64,000 bases of DNA from Symbiodinium natans. Its lineage: Eukaryota; Sar; Dinophyceae; Suessiales; Symbiodiniaceae. This document shows, piece after piece, positions 47,319-56,291 of the stretch. Position numbers and translations under genes: made by a program. The notes below the pieces were generated by a model. The model had not been told where the DNA came from, made no database searches, and worked only from the letters and a program-made list of their open reading frames with translations. The stretch spans positions 1 through 64,000 of the forward strand of contig CAJNDS010000526.1 of the NCBI GenBank assembly GCA_905221605.1, given 5' to 3'. The first letter of the stretch is position 1. Every line of letters begins with the position of its first letter.

Positions 47319-47455
47319 GGAATTATTGGGCAAGCAAGAGTTGCCACAGTGCGCTCTCGCTCGCCGGATCCGTTTCGCGGTGCACAAATGTTCCGTTGAG
47401 GATCTCGGTGTTTCCGAAATAAAGGGTACCTATTGGGGCCCTGATTATTTAAAGG

Positions 47456-47486
47456 CTGCCGCCAGTGCCGCCGACCCCCCTGCATG
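47456..47486 (+). repeat. segment shared (inverted) with 24530-24550
   Basis: AAGGCTGCCGCCAGTGCCGC then CGACCCCC matches the complement of the GC-rich segment near 24530-24548 and, in part, the plus strand near 24660-24690. A dispersed repeat. Confidence 0.55.
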
Positions 47487-47659
47487 TCTCTGTGCCCGAG
47501 TGCCACGGCAGGGAGCATCAGTGTATAGGGAGGATACTCAAGATTGCGTGCTGGCTTGCTACGTGCTCATCTCTCGCACGCCCGTCATTCATGCCATGTA
47601 GGCGTCTCACCCAGACCGCCCTTTGAAGATTCAGGGCAAAGTGTTTAGGGTATGGCAGA

Positions 47660-47750
47660 AAACGATGCAGAAACGACAACAAAATGACAACAGCAGAATG
47701 ACTCCAGAATGACGCCGAAATGACTGAAAAATGACAAAAAAATTTATGAT
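47660..47750 (+). repeat. AATGAC minisatellite
   Basis: Seven degenerate copies of a 12-16-base unit containing AATGACNNCAGA/GAAATGAC. Confidence 0.75.
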
Positions 47751-47795
47751 TTCCAAGACCTACAGGGCCAAGATTCTTACAATTCTACAAACAGT

Positions 47796-48440
47796 GAAGG
47801 TGAGGGCGTTTGGGGGGGGGGGGGCTGGCTTAGTGCTGGGGGCGGGGTTGGCGGGTGGTCGTGTGGGGCAACAATGAGGGTGAGGGCGGTTGGGGGGTGA
47901 GGGCGGGTGAAGGCGGGTGAGGGCGGGGTGGGGGCGGGGGCGGGGTTGGCGGGTGGTCGTGCTGGGGCAGCAATACAACTAGAATAGAACTAGAACAATC
48001 AGTGAGGGTGAGGGGTTGGGGGGGGGGGGGGGGGGGAGCGGGGGCTTCGCGCTGAGGGCGGGGTGAGGGCGGGTGGGCGGGGTTTGGCGGGCAGCAAGAG
48101 AACCAGAACAAACAGTGAGGGTGAGGGGTTGGGGGGGGGGGGGGGGCTAGCGCTGAGGCGGGTGAGGGCGGGTGAGGGCGGGGTGGGGGCGGGGTTGGCG
48201 GGTGGTTGTGCTGGAATGGAACTAGAACATTGTTCTACAAGCAGTGAGGGTGAGTGCGGTTGGGGGGGGCGGGGCTTGGGTGAGAGCGATTGGGGGGGGG
48301 GGGGGGGGGCTTAGCGCTGAGGGCGGGGTGAGGGCGGGGTGGGGGCGGGAAGAAACCGGGTTGGCGGATGCTCGTGCTGGGGCAGCAATACAACTAGAAC
48401 AAACACTGAGGGTGAGGGGTTGGGGGGGGGGCTTAGCGCT
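47796..48440 (+). repeat. G-rich minisatellite, about 110-160-bp unit, five copies
   Basis: Each unit holds CAGTGAGGGTGAGGGGTTGG, a G run, GCTTAGCGCTGAGGGCGGGG, GGGTTGGCGGGTGG and ACAATACAACTAGAAC-type ends. The G runs differ in length. Open frames here are Gly or Pro artefacts. Confidence 0.9.
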
Positions 48441-48459
48441 GAGGCGAGGAGCCCCTCTT

Positions 48460-49100
48460 TAGCACCGACCCGGCGGAGTCGGCGGATAAGGGAATCCTAT
48501 GTTCGGGGTCCCCGTATTTTCGTCAGCCCCATTTGGGGCTGGCTTCGGGGTCAGTCTGGCCTGCGTCCATTGCAATCCGGGTACGTCGTGCCGAGGCCAA
48601 GCACCAAAGTAGTGCCCATGCAATCGCCAGCTGCGCGCTTCTGTACTTCTCTATGTCCATGGTGGGCATGCGCACCTCGGCCGAGAACGGTCAGTGTCTT
48701 TGAGTTCGGTCATATGCAAGTTGACGGGGTCATCGCAATGTGCTGTTTCTAATTTTAAAGCCGCCGGCAACTTGGTAGGCCGAGCTTGAACACAAGAGTG
48801 AGGGTCCGGGTCGTCCTCCATCACTATTCCTGCACTGATGAAGCTTTAACCCTCGCCTGCAACTGCTCCAGTTGTTCGCCTTCCTCCTCTCTCCCAGGGG
48901 TTCGTGCTGGGTCTTCTTGGGTTTTTTGCTTGGGTTTCTGCTTGGGGTTTTGCTTGGTTTTGGCTTGGGCGTGGTGTGGGTGTTGGGTTTTCAGCTTGCC
49001 CCCTGGCAATTGTGTGTGCGCACAGGCTTGCTGGTCTGTATAGTTTGCAGCCCGACAGGGCTCGGCTTGTTTTCCGAGACGAGGTTTTTCCCTGAGCTTG
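48460..49100. other. weak open frames; partial family A element
   Basis: A family A fragment lies at about 48490-48532 (GGAATCCTATGTTCGGGGTC). The frame ending 48752 (PSTKVVPMQSPAARFC...) may be coding. 48900-49000 is a TTGGGTTTT-rich low-complexity stretch giving false hydrophobic frames. Confidence 0.4.
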
Positions 49101-49105
49101 CTTGA

Positions 49106-49330
49106 TTGAGTCTAGTGAAACAAGCCCACGTCATGTCCCTCAGAACTGTGATTGTTCATCGACCCAGTCGCTTCTTGGCGTCCCTTAGAGAAGCAACTAA
49201 GTCGTGGATTATTACGCATTCCCTGGCTGGAGTGACGAGACGCTGCCACCATCAATGTGGGCTGCCTGGGTACTTTTGGGGTACTGGAGCTCCTTGGTGG
49301 CGTTCCAGGCCTTCTTTCTACCAGCCTTAA
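49106..49330 (+). CDS. possible exon, unrecognised
   Basis: MSLRTVIVHRPSRFLASLRE then ATKSWIITHSLAGVTRRC..., 74 codons to a stop. No family. Confidence 0.4.
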   Translation: MSLVKQAHVMSLRTVIVHRPSRFLASLREATKSWIITHSLAGVTRRCHHQCGLPGYFWGTGAPWWRSRPSFYQP

Positions 49331-49451
49331 TGGAACTCGGGTAACCTTTTGTAGTGGATCTGGCTGTTGAGCGCACCATGCGATGCTTCTCTCACAGTGA
49401 AAAGGCACAGGCATATTAATATGTTTTGGTCGAAAGAAGTACGCTGTTAAG

Positions 49452-49699
49452 GCTGGCTGGTCGTCTTGCGGCTGCGTGGCTTGGCTGCTCTTCTTTCTGG
49501 CGATTGCCCTGTTGCCGGAGTCCGGAGAAAAAGGTATGCAGGCGCAGGAAAGTAAGGTGCTTTATATTGCTTTATACTTTATAAACTCTTTAAGATTGCC
49601 ACCGTATGCATGTGACTCTTCGGAAAACCAGGCTGCGAAACCGCGAGCGTATCGCAAGACGTCTACCAGCTTCTTGAGCTGGCAATGTTTGCACATTGA
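49452..49699 (+). CDS. two exons, small membrane-anchored C-terminus
   Basis: Exon 49452-49533 (GTTAAG acceptor) reads AGWSSCGCVAWLLFFLAIAL then LPESGEK plus one base, donor AAAG|GTATGC. Exon 49632-49699 (AAACCAG) completes Gly and reads CETASVSQDVYQLLELAMFA-H to TGA. The phases agree. A single transmembrane helix (VAWLLFFLAIALL). A TTTAGGG array begins five bases after the stop. Confidence 0.6.
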
Positions 49700-49702
49700 G
49701 GA

Positions 49703-49790
49703 TTTAGGGTTTAGGGTTTAGGGTTAGGGTTTAGGGTTTAGGGTTAAGGGTTAGGGTTTAGGGTTTAGGGTTTAGGGTTTAGGGTTTAGT
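49703..49790 (+). repeat. TTTAGGG array
   Basis: About 12 units, two of them shortened to TTAGGG. Confidence 0.93.
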
Positions 49791-50320
49791 GAGCTTGGTC
49801 AGGTCACAGACAGGAGTTCCAGGATTGCGCCTTGTGCATGAGAGAAAGTCCTTCCTTGAGAAACCACCAGGCCTTTCAACTCTCAAACTGGCCGTATCCG
49901 AAGCAGCATTGTTGCGTAAGTTTCGGTGGAGGGCGCTGCAGCGCGACTGAAGACTCTACGTACAGGTCACATAGGCCAGGGAAACCCTAAACACTAAACC
50001 CTAAACAAGAGACCTGGGACCTGAGGCTTATGTTCTCCTGCAACTATGCCATGCCTGCGGCGGCGCTCGCAGCTGGAAGCGCAATTGAGAACAATTTGAA
50101 GCTCCTAGTCTTCGACTTAAAAGCAGAATTTTCATAGCAGCTACTGATATCGCCAAAGACTTGGCGCTTTTCGCAAGAGTTCTAACGTTCTGCTCTGCCA
50201 GTTCTCTTGAACAGGATGAACCTAGGCCCCGCGAACGTCCGCGAAAGTAGCAAAGAAAGACTTTTGCACTCTAGGCGAAGAACATTATATGTCGCATGGA
50301 CGAGTGTTTAAACCTCATTA
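49791..50320. other. no confident gene
   Basis: Mixed short frames. A small CCCTAAA cluster lies at 49983-50007. Confidence 0.4.
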
Positions 50321-50325
50321 GTTAA

Positions 50326-50551
50326 TTGCCATTTGACCATACTGTTCTAGTCGCAGACTTGGAAGGCTCATCATCGGCAAGGGAGTACAGCCGGTGTTTT
50401 TTTGGAGAGCACCCGCATCTAATGCTTAACAAATGGGCTGTGAGGGGAACAGGCAGAGTGTCTTGCGAAGTGAAGAAGATGCGAGGGGTTCCCACTACTG
50501 GGTTCCGACTGGGATTCCCAGATCTGCATCTGTGGAGTCAGGTCCGGCCAG
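50326..50551 (+). CDS. likely exon, unrecognised
   Basis: VADLEGSSSAREYSRCFFGE, HPHLMLNKWAVRGTGRVSCE and VKKMRGVPTTGFRLGFPDL.... Donor choices are AGTCAG|GTCCGG or GGCCAG|GTATTG, just before the array. Confidence 0.5.
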
Positions 50552-50557
50552 GTATTG

Positions 50558-50685
50558 GGGGGTTTAGGGTTTAGGGTTTAGGGTTTAGGGTTAGGGTTTA
50601 GGGTTTAGGGTTTAGGGTTTAGGGTTTAGGGTTTAGGGTTTAGGGTTTAGGGTTTAGGGTTTAGGGTTTAGGGTTTAGGGTTTAG
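50558..50685 (+). repeat. TTTAGGG array filling an intron
   Basis: About 18 units, one TTAGGG. The last TTTAG is the acceptor of the next coding segment. Confidence 0.95.
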
Positions 50686-50874
50686 CCTGGAAGCCAAGGC
50701 AATTTACCTTCGCCGTCCTGTCTTCCTGTGTGCACAAGGCGCGCTGGCGATGGTGAAAGTGTTTGGCGTCGGGATTGCACAGCCGACGAAGCGCATTGCT
50801 ATGCCAAAGGAAGTCTGCCGACAGTTTTGGACTGGCAAGCAGCATGGAGCGTCCCTCCTTCTGTTGAAGCCTGA
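50686..50874 (+). CDS. exon whose acceptor is the array's own TTTAG
   Basis: Directly after GGGTTTAG the phase-0 frame reads PGSQGNLPSPSCLPVCTRRA, GDGESVWRRDCTADEAHCYA, ...LPTVLDWQAAWSVPP to TGA. It joins in phase to AGTCAG|GTCCGG upstream. A second frame (LEAKAIYLRRPVFLCAQGAL..., to 50890) is also fully open, so the frame is not settled. Confidence 0.5.
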   Translation, partial: PGSQGNLPSPSCLPVCTRRAGDGESVWRRDCTADEAHCYAKGSLPTVLDWQAAWSVPPSVEA

Positions 50875-50965
50875 TGCCATGTCATATTGAGCATTTCATG
50901 CAGTGCAAATTCTGAGTACTAGAAGTATAATCAAGCCATATACTCCAGGCCCTACGCCTTGCGTG

Positions 50966-51447
50966 TCAGCTAGGAAGAACGATCAAACAGAGCATATGCA
51001 AGTTTTCGCTTGAAGCTACATCACATAGCTGGAAGCTTCTCAGGCTATGTCCTAGGCCAGTGAGCAACAGAACGTAGCAAACCACAAGGAACAAGCCGGC
51101 AGAATGTTTAGTCTCATGCAAGACTGCAAGACCTGCCGCACCTGTCATCAGCACTGTGAAGGCATTTTGGTCGCCATTGACCAGGTGCTGTGGTATGTCG
51201 ACATTGCTGGCTGCTTTGCTGTCGCAGCAGCTAGTGACTGCAATGAACCCCATAAACCCTCATAAACCCCCATAAACCCCCATAAACCCCCCATAAACCC
51301 CCATAAACCCCCCATAAACCCCCATAAACCCCCCAGAAACCCCCAGGCTACTTGCTATTCGGGAAGCTGCCGCTCAAGGTGGTCGGCTACCTCTTTTGGC
51401 CCAGCACACCGCAGCTTGGTTACCGAAAATGTGCTTTGCTTCGTTTT
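50966..51447 (-). CDS. minus-strand two-exon gene, membrane protein
   Basis: On minus: exon 51447-51356 (CTTTCAG acceptor) reads KTKQSTFSVTKLRCAGPKEV then ADHLERQLPE plus TA, donor GCAAGT (GC type). Exon 51230-50966 (CACTAG) completes Tyr and reads CCDSKAASNVDIPQHLVNGD, QNAFTVLMTGAAGLAVLHET, then a helix SAGLFLVVCYVLLLTGLGHS and a stop. The phases agree. The intron is the CATAAACCCCC array. No family is recognised. Confidence 0.6.
51240..51345 (-). repeat. CATAAACCCCC array (10-11-mer)
   Basis: About ten CATAAACCCC(C) units, a variant not seen elsewhere except the related CCCCTATAAA at 10.0 kb. It fills the intron of the minus-strand gene. Confidence 0.93.
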
Positions 51448-51666
51448 CTGAAAGCAGAATATGAGAATTGGGACAATAGTAGCTGAATCTTGCAAGAGTG
51501 GAAGAATATTCATCATGCAAATATGTGAGACATACAAGCACATAAGCAGATAAGCATAGAATGATGTAATTCAGCTTTTGCTGCGTGGGTCCGAAGGCTG
51601 TCCCGCCGCATCTCCTGCGTGCACCACGTTCTTTTTGAGCCGCTGGCCTCGGCCCTAGCCTTCTGG

Positions 51667-51975
51667 TTTTAGGGTCTAGGGTCTGGGTTTAGGTCTTAGG
51701 TTTAGGGTTTAGGGTTTGAAGGGGCTGTATTAAAAAAGCCGCAACATAATGTACGCTGGGAAGGGGCACAACACCGAGATGTAGAAGGAGCGCCAGCCAG
51801 CGCGCCGAACTATGATGAGAACTCTTGCACCCTGACAGTTTGAATGGCAGTAATGTTGGTTGCGGTTGAGTGTTTAGGGTTTGTAGGGTTTAGGGTTTAT
51901 AGGGTTTAGGGTTAATTACGGTGTAGGGTTTAGGGTTTAGGGTTTATAAGGGCTGAGGACTTAGGGCTTAGGGCT
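51667..51975 (+). repeat. degenerate TTTAGGG arrays
   Basis: Two arrays (51667-51722 and 51872-51975), the second with GGGTTTATAGGGTTTAG spacing, flank an uncertain 120-bp stretch. Confidence 0.85.
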
Positions 51976-52015
51976 AGCAGCTAGCAGCTAGACCACATGA
52001 TGGTCGCATCGTGAG

Positions 52016-52187
52016 TGCGGACCCCAGAAGCCTACAAGATGCGAACGCGAGTGCTGAGACCGGCAGCAGTATGAAGGGCACATTGAGCTTGCTCGAGTCA
52101 TCAATGTTCGTTCAGACATTGGTGTGGATGGTTCGTGCTGCGAACTCTCATGCCAAGGCTTGCCAAGCCTGTGTGCACTTGAGGTGA
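52016..52187 (+). CDS. likely exon, unrecognised
   Basis: CGTGAG acceptor, then ADPRSLQDANASAETGSSMK, GTLSLLESSMFVQTLVWMVR and AANSHAKACQACVHLR to TGA. Confidence 0.5.
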
Positions 52188-52189
52188 TC

Positions 52190-52590
52190 ATCGTGGGCTG
52201 TCGGTGTACAAGTGCCTGGATGATGATTAGCTAGTCGAACCTTAGCTCGTGCTGGTTGATGTTGACCCTTGAATAGGGGAGCCCCCCCCCCCCCCCCCTG
52301 CAAAGCCCTTTGCCCCATTGCAGTGGGGTCTAGAACTTTGTACATACGCCAAGCCACCCCTCGGTGAGTTACAGTGGGGTCCCAAAACAAACTTGCCCCC
52401 CACCCCGCCTCCCAGATCAAGCCTAATCCGTAGTCGTACAAGGTAACGGATTAGACAGACTGGGGGTTGGAAAAAGAGTTCGGGTTTAAGCAGCTGGGTT
52501 TCACGACTGCAATCAGACGTAGGTAGGGATTAGAAAAAGGCAGGGTTTGAACTAGCTGGGTTTTCACTGCGGCAAGTTTAGGACGCATCG
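52190..52590. other. no confident gene; poly-C and duplicated GGAAAAAG...GCTGGGTTT motif
   Basis: Poly-C lies at 52282-52298. An imperfect direct repeat (GGAAAAAGAGTTCGGGTTTAAGC and TTAGAAAAAGGCAGGGTTTG) lies at 52470-52563. Confidence 0.5.
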
Positions 52591-52594
52591 GCAG

Positions 52595-52909
52595 TTGCTG
52601 GGCACCGTTTGGTTGGGGGCGAAGCGGCGAACCCATCTTGACTACAAAAGTCTCGGTAGCCTGGGAGGGGGTAGGAGTGGGTACGTCTACACAAGGTTCC
52701 CTCAGCTCGGATCTATAAACGCCTCAGGCCTGCGGCCGACGTGTAGACATGATGCGATGATTCCACAGTGTACAGAAGTAGATACTTCGAGGTGGCAACC
52801 AGTGAGCCCGGAGCATTGCACAATATGTTTTGCATCAGATGATGACGGGCTCGACCTTCCTAGTCGACCTTTCCTAGCCACAGAAGCTGGAGCTTCAAGC
52901 TTACCCTAA
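52595..52909 (+). CDS. likely exon, Cys-containing, unrecognised
   Basis: The 104-codon frame includes YVYTRFPQLGSINASGLRPT, CRHDAMIPQCTEVDTSRWQP and VSPEHCTICFASDDDGLDLP, then the stop falls in a CCCTAAA array. CTIC-type pairs recall zinc-binding knuckles but the spacing is incomplete. Confidence 0.5.
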   Translation: MLGTVWLGAKRRTHLDYKSLGSLGGGRSGYVYTRFPQLGSINASGLRPTCRHDAMIPQCTEVDTSRWQPVSPEHCTICFASDDDGLDLPSRPFLATEAGASSLP

Positions 52910-53012
52910 ACCCTAAACCCAGGGTTGTTAAAAAAAGTAGCCTAAGCCCTAAACCGTAAACCCTAAACCCTAAACCTTAGCCTAAACCCTAAACCCTAAA
53001 CCCTAAACCCTA
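52903..53012 (-). repeat. CCCTAAA array
   Basis: About 12 units in three sub-blocks separated by short unique DNA. Confidence 0.9.
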
Positions 53013-53021
53013 TTCCTTGAG

Positions 53022-53219
53022 GCCTTCCAGTCGGCCGGGCTTTCTTGGTCGCTTTGGCGCAGACAATCTGCTGCCAGGCGCAGGGGACAGCTTGGAGACA
53101 GTCTCAAGCAAAGCACCACTGGGGCAGTGTACGTTATGCAGACAGGTTGTGGCTCCGTGGCTTTGTGGCTAAACGATACATCAGTCAAAGCTGACCGAAA
53201 CACCCACACAAACCTTTAA
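53022..53219 (+). CDS. terminal exon, unrecognised
   Basis: CCTTGAG acceptor, then AFQSAGLSWSLWRRQSAARR, RGQLGDSLKQSTTGAVYVMQ and TGCGSVALWLNDTSVKADRN... to TAA. 65 codons. Confidence 0.5.
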   Translation, partial: AFQSAGLSWSLWRRQSAARRRGQLGDSLKQSTTGAVYVMQTGCGSVALWLNDTSVKADRNTHTNL

Positions 53220-53239
53220 GGCCTAGTGGCTGTAATGAG

Positions 53240-53282
53240 CATTCTGTGATCCATGAGATGTACAAGAATGGGCATATGATCG
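53240..53282 (+). CDS. micro-exon, unrecognised
   Basis: AATGAG acceptor, HSVIHEMYKNGHMI plus one base, donor ATCG|GTGAGC. Codons are regular and the donor is canonical. Confidence 0.5.
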
Positions 53283-53385
53283 GTGAGCGCAGGCTGCAGG
53301 TCTCAGCCATACAGTAGGCATGGGAGGCTACAGACCAACAGCAAAAAACCACGATCTTCCCTAAGCCCTAAACCCTAAACCGCAG

Positions 53386-53451
53386 ATCATCTGCCGCTTT
53401 ACGACGCCCCTTGAAGTCGTGGGAGAGAAGGGCGAGCTGTGCAGCTCGAAT
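53386..53451 (+). CDS. exon, unrecognised
   Basis: ACCGCAG acceptor at the end of a CCCTAAA cluster, then IICRFTTPLEVVGEKGELCS-SN, with a possible GC donor (AAT|GCAAGA). Confidence 0.5.
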
Positions 53452-53514
53452 GCAAGATAGGTTTTGGAAATGCTGCAGTGGGTCCCAAGTTGCCGAAGCA
53501 GAGTGCACTGGAGG

Positions 53515-53612
53515 GTGTTAGGGTTGATAAGGTCGAAGGTTCAGGGTTTGGGGGTTTATAAGGTTAAGGGGTTTAGGGTTTAGGGTTCAGGGGCTATTTA
53601 GGGTTTCGGGTT
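53515..53612 (+). repeat. degenerate TTTAGGG array
   Basis: About ten eroded units (TTAGGGTT, GGTTCAGGG, TTTATAAGG). Confidence 0.8.
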
Positions 53613-53626
53613 CAAGTTCACCAAGA

Positions 53627-53689
53627 GTGGTTTTGACGCAGCAGTACCTCAAGCGTCACCATGCCTCGCTCCACTACATCCATGTCGGG
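53627..53689 (+). CDS. exon directly followed by a MITE
   Basis: VLTQQYLKRHHASLHYIHVG, with C-ending codons, then GTGAAC as donor. The family H element starts nine bases downstream. Confidence 0.5.
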
Positions 53690-53698
53690 GTGAACTCA

Positions 53699-53805
53699 CA
53701 TGGGTGGCTGTCAATGGTTTCTTTTGGGATCCCTAATATAATGCGGCACCTAATATTTAGGATACCCCAAAAAGGATCATTTGACAGCCACCCACATAAA
53801 GGTCT
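53699..53805. mobile_element. MITE-like palindromic element, family H
   Basis: ATGGGTGGCTGTCAATGG at the left and CATTTGACAGCCACCCACAT at the right are near-perfect inverted repeats. Nested AATATTTAGGATACCCC and GGGATCCCTAATAT lie inside. 107 bp, single copy seen. Confidence 0.8.
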
Positions 53806-53893
53806 CAATATGTGTGAAGGAATGGGCAATGTGTATGGACCTCGCGGATTTGGTGACATCTTGTGACCCCCTGTGAGCTCCCCCCCCCTTCAG

Positions 53894-53970
53894 GTTACTT
53901 GAACATCAACCTTTGCTACGAAGCTTTCCGGGACGTGAAGGTCTCAGGGAGCGTGGTCCAAAATACGTGA
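53894..53970 (+). CDS. exon, unrecognised
   Basis: CCTTCAG acceptor, then YLNINLCYEAFRDVKVSGSV. Two of three frames are open (the other, LLEHQPLLRSFPGREG, reaches 54000), so the phase with the exon at 53627 is unresolved. Confidence 0.45.
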
Positions 53971-54023
53971 AACCCAGCATCGCACGTTCAGCTCTGTAGG
54001 CAACGCTGTCTCAACCTGAATAG

Positions 54024-54163
54024 CCCTGAAGGCCCCCTGCATCCGCATCTATGATCGCGCGGCTCCCATCAAATACCTCCCCTGGATGCTTTGGACACCC
54101 TGCTGCAATAACGGCACGTGGCCGGCAGCTCCTTATCCTGGTCGAATATCTTTCATCGTGTAG
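54024..54163 (+). CDS. exon, unrecognised
   Basis: CTGAATAG acceptor, then LKAPCIRIYDRAAPIKYLPW, MLWTPCCNNGTWPAAPYPGR and ISFIV to TAG. Strong C-ending codons. Confidence 0.55.
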
Positions 54164-54204
54164 ACGGCTTCCTTCACAAGCCGGGGCCAGGAGAGGTTTC
54201 CCAG

Positions 54205-54417
54205 GTGGACAGAAGCTGCCATTTGTGCGCGAGCAAGACATCATCTAAAAGGCCAACGGGCGGTCTGTACAACTGCGCAGCATCACAAGAGCAGGAGGGA
54301 TGTGGAGCAATTTATTTGGAGTCCTCGCATGCCTTCATTGAGGATTTGGAATTTGGGAAACTTATGTCTCTTCCTGGCGCTCGTGCCTTGGTTTTCAAGG
54401 ACCTTGCAAGGACCTAG
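54205..54417 (+). CDS. terminal exon, unrecognised
   Basis: TTTCCCAG acceptor, then VDRSCHLCASKTSSKRPTGG, LYNCAASQEQEGCGAIYLES and SHAFIEDLEFGKLMSLPGAR... to TAG. Probably the same gene as the exon at 54024. Confidence 0.5.
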   Translation: MDRSCHLCASKTSSKRPTGGLYNCAASQEQEGCGAIYLESSHAFIEDLEFGKLMSLPGARALVFKDLART

Positions 54418-54419
54418 TG

Positions 54420-54960
54420 CTCAGCAGCGCGATGAGAAGAGTATGACGAATTGCATGAGACATGGTTGCGAGAATTGAAATAGAATTGGAATAGGAAATA
54501 GGATCCGTGGCGGCGTAGATCAGTCCATATACCCGCTCCTTGGTCAGCACATTAGGCCTTCCGTGCGGCTGTCTGCTGAGGGATGCTGTGGGGTCACTTG
54601 TGGAGGAGACGTTTCTTGTAAGGCATGACAATGAGAATACAGCCAACAATGGTTCGAATAAACTTGTAGCCTGGTCATATGCTTCAAGGCGTTAAGGAAA
54701 GTTCAAGGACTTGGGACAGGAACTTGTAGAACAGGGGTTTGGGATGAAGCGCCGCAGTGCCGCGTCAGTTGCATAGACTTGGCCCTTTTCTGGAAGGGTG
54801 AGAGGCGCGAAGGATCCAAGACAGCCCATGCAAGCCCTCAACGACTCTAGCAGAGGCGTGGTAGGCACAAGTAAACTGCCGACCCTCGCAGCACAATCCT
54901 GAACGACTCGTGTTGAAGGATGTCAGTTTGGTTGCTCGGCAAGTCCTGGGAGGGTTACGA
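54420..54960. other. no confident gene
   Basis: Frames on both strands overlap (minus 54765-55058 CEGRQFTCAYHASARV; plus GAKDPRQPMQALNDSSRG). Undecided. Confidence 0.4.
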
Positions 54961-54963
54961 TAG

Positions 54964-55041
54964 TGGGGGGTACCAAGTTTCAAGGGGATCCTACTATTTG
55001 GGGGTCCATATTCGGGGTCCCTGATTATCTTAAGCCCCCCT
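54964..55041. mobile_element. MITE-like element, family A (truncated)
   Basis: GGGGGGTACCAAGTTTCAAG, then GGATCCTACTATTTGGGGG and GGGGTCCCTGATTATCTTAA, ending GCCCCCC. Confidence 0.65.
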
Positions 55042-55177
55042 CCTTGACTTCGTAACAAACCTTAACAAAGCCATCCTTGAGGCCTATGTCATCGTCCTCC
55101 CGCTCCGATGGCTCGGGTTTGTGTCCACCACCGTCTCGCTGTGACGGGGGCGTGCAGCCCCGCACGGCTTAACATAG

Positions 55178-55251
55178 CGGCGGACTCCACGGCGCTGTAC
55201 AACACCATAGGTTCTTGGATGCAACTTTGCGTCGCGCGCCCTCAGAAGTAG
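55178..55251 (+). CDS. possible terminal exon
   Basis: AACATAG acceptor, then ADSTALYNTIGSWMQLCVAR-PQK to TAG. Confidence 0.4.
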
Positions 55252-55305
55252 GTGGGCTCTTCGTTCGTGCATAGGTTATTCCAGTCTCTTCCCTCTTGCG
55301 TCCAG

Positions 55306-55366
55306 AGCTGTTGCGAGAAGGAGCTCATGGAGGCGAAGCAGCCTGCGGAGAAAACAAACACTTCGG
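55306..55366 (+). CDS. exon, unrecognised
   Basis: CGTCCAG acceptor, SCCEKELMEAKQPAEKTNTS plus one base, then GTTCAGGG, the first array unit, as donor. Confidence 0.5.
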
Positions 55367-55420
55367 GTTCAGGGTTTAGGGTTTAGGGTTTAGGGTTTAG
55401 GGTTTAGGGTTTAGGGGTTA
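55367..55420 (+). repeat. TTTAGGG array abutting an exon
   Basis: Eight units starting at the exon edge. Confidence 0.93.
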
Positions 55421-55433
55421 AACTGGTTTCGAG

Positions 55434-55678
55434 AAGTGTGGTCTCGCGCAAATTGAAACTCTTCATTGGGACTCATTCCTGAGCATTGGAGGGGTCGTGA
55501 AGGATGTCTTCTAGTTAAATGTTGAACAGCTCCCGGATATACTCTGCTGCGCTGCGACCTGTGTGTTGAAGTATTTGTCTTCTAGTGGTGCCAGGCAAGG
55601 GGCAGCTACGCAATGGCAGCTGTGAAGCGCCAGCAGCCAGGAACTCGAGATCTGCTTTCGCTGAGCCTCCTTGTATTG
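55434..55678 (+). CDS. exon(s) ending at a canonical donor, unrecognised
   Basis: One frame reads KCGLAQIETLHWDSFLSIGG, an in-frame TAG, then LNVEQLPDILCCAATCVLKY. The 3' part in another frame, MAAVKRQQPGTRDLLSLSLL-VL, ends at TTG|GTGAGT just before a CCCTAAA cluster. Probably two exons; exact structure unclear. Confidence 0.45.
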
Positions 55679-55730
55679 GTGAGTAACCCTAAACCCTAAA
55701 CCCGAAATCCCAAATTCGGAGCAGAAAGGC

Positions 55731-56160
55731 TTGCAATCTGGTGACACTTCCACGGCCTTGACCTTCCAAGTCTGTGAATTTCTGCACAGGACCTGCAGGA
55801 AGGCACAGGCACATTCAGGAACGCACCAGTGCGTAAAGTTGGAAAGAACATCTGGAAAGAGACTGATTACTCATCGCGACTCTCTAGCAGAATCTATCGA
55901 AGCCTATTCCTACAAGGCTGAGACAACCACCAAGCTTGCCAAGGCCAGTCACGAGGGTGTAGGACTCGTTCTGAGGTCCGTTGGTGCGGGGATTAGGCCT
56001 CCTGGGTCCTGGGACACCAAGGAAGCCAGTAAAGCGGAATTCAACGCCTCATGTGGTGTTGCGGCAGGCCCAGCAGAGGCTCTGGCAAGCAACTGTCGGG
56101 TGCTCGGGCCTGGATGGTCTTATGTTTTGTGATGACGCGAAGAGACGCCTGCTTCCCAAG
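55731..56160 (+). CDS. coding segment, helical, unrecognised
   Basis: One frame holds SLAESIEAYSYKAETTTKLA then KASHEGVGLVLRSVG. From about 55996 another frame reads PVKRNSTPHVVLRQAQQRLW then QATVGCSGLDGLMFCDDAKR... to AAG|GTGACT. At least two exons. Confidence 0.5.
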
Positions 56161-56291
56161 GTGACTCTCTAGTGCAGGCACTGGCAACATTGTCTTAGGT
56201 GAGCTAGGTCCGATTTTGTTGAACCCTGAATACGGGTCTCCATATGGACGAATTAAACCCTAAACCCTAAACCCTAAACCCAGGTTAGTTC

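Noticed and set aside
46942-47601. 219-codon plus frame after the ankyrin exon
   Set aside because: It runs straight through the family G palindrome and its residues there are translations of the inverted arms.
48872-49105. Hydrophobic frames suggesting a membrane protein
   Set aside because: They come from a TTGGGTTTT/GCTTGGGTT low-complexity stretch and appear in several frames at once.
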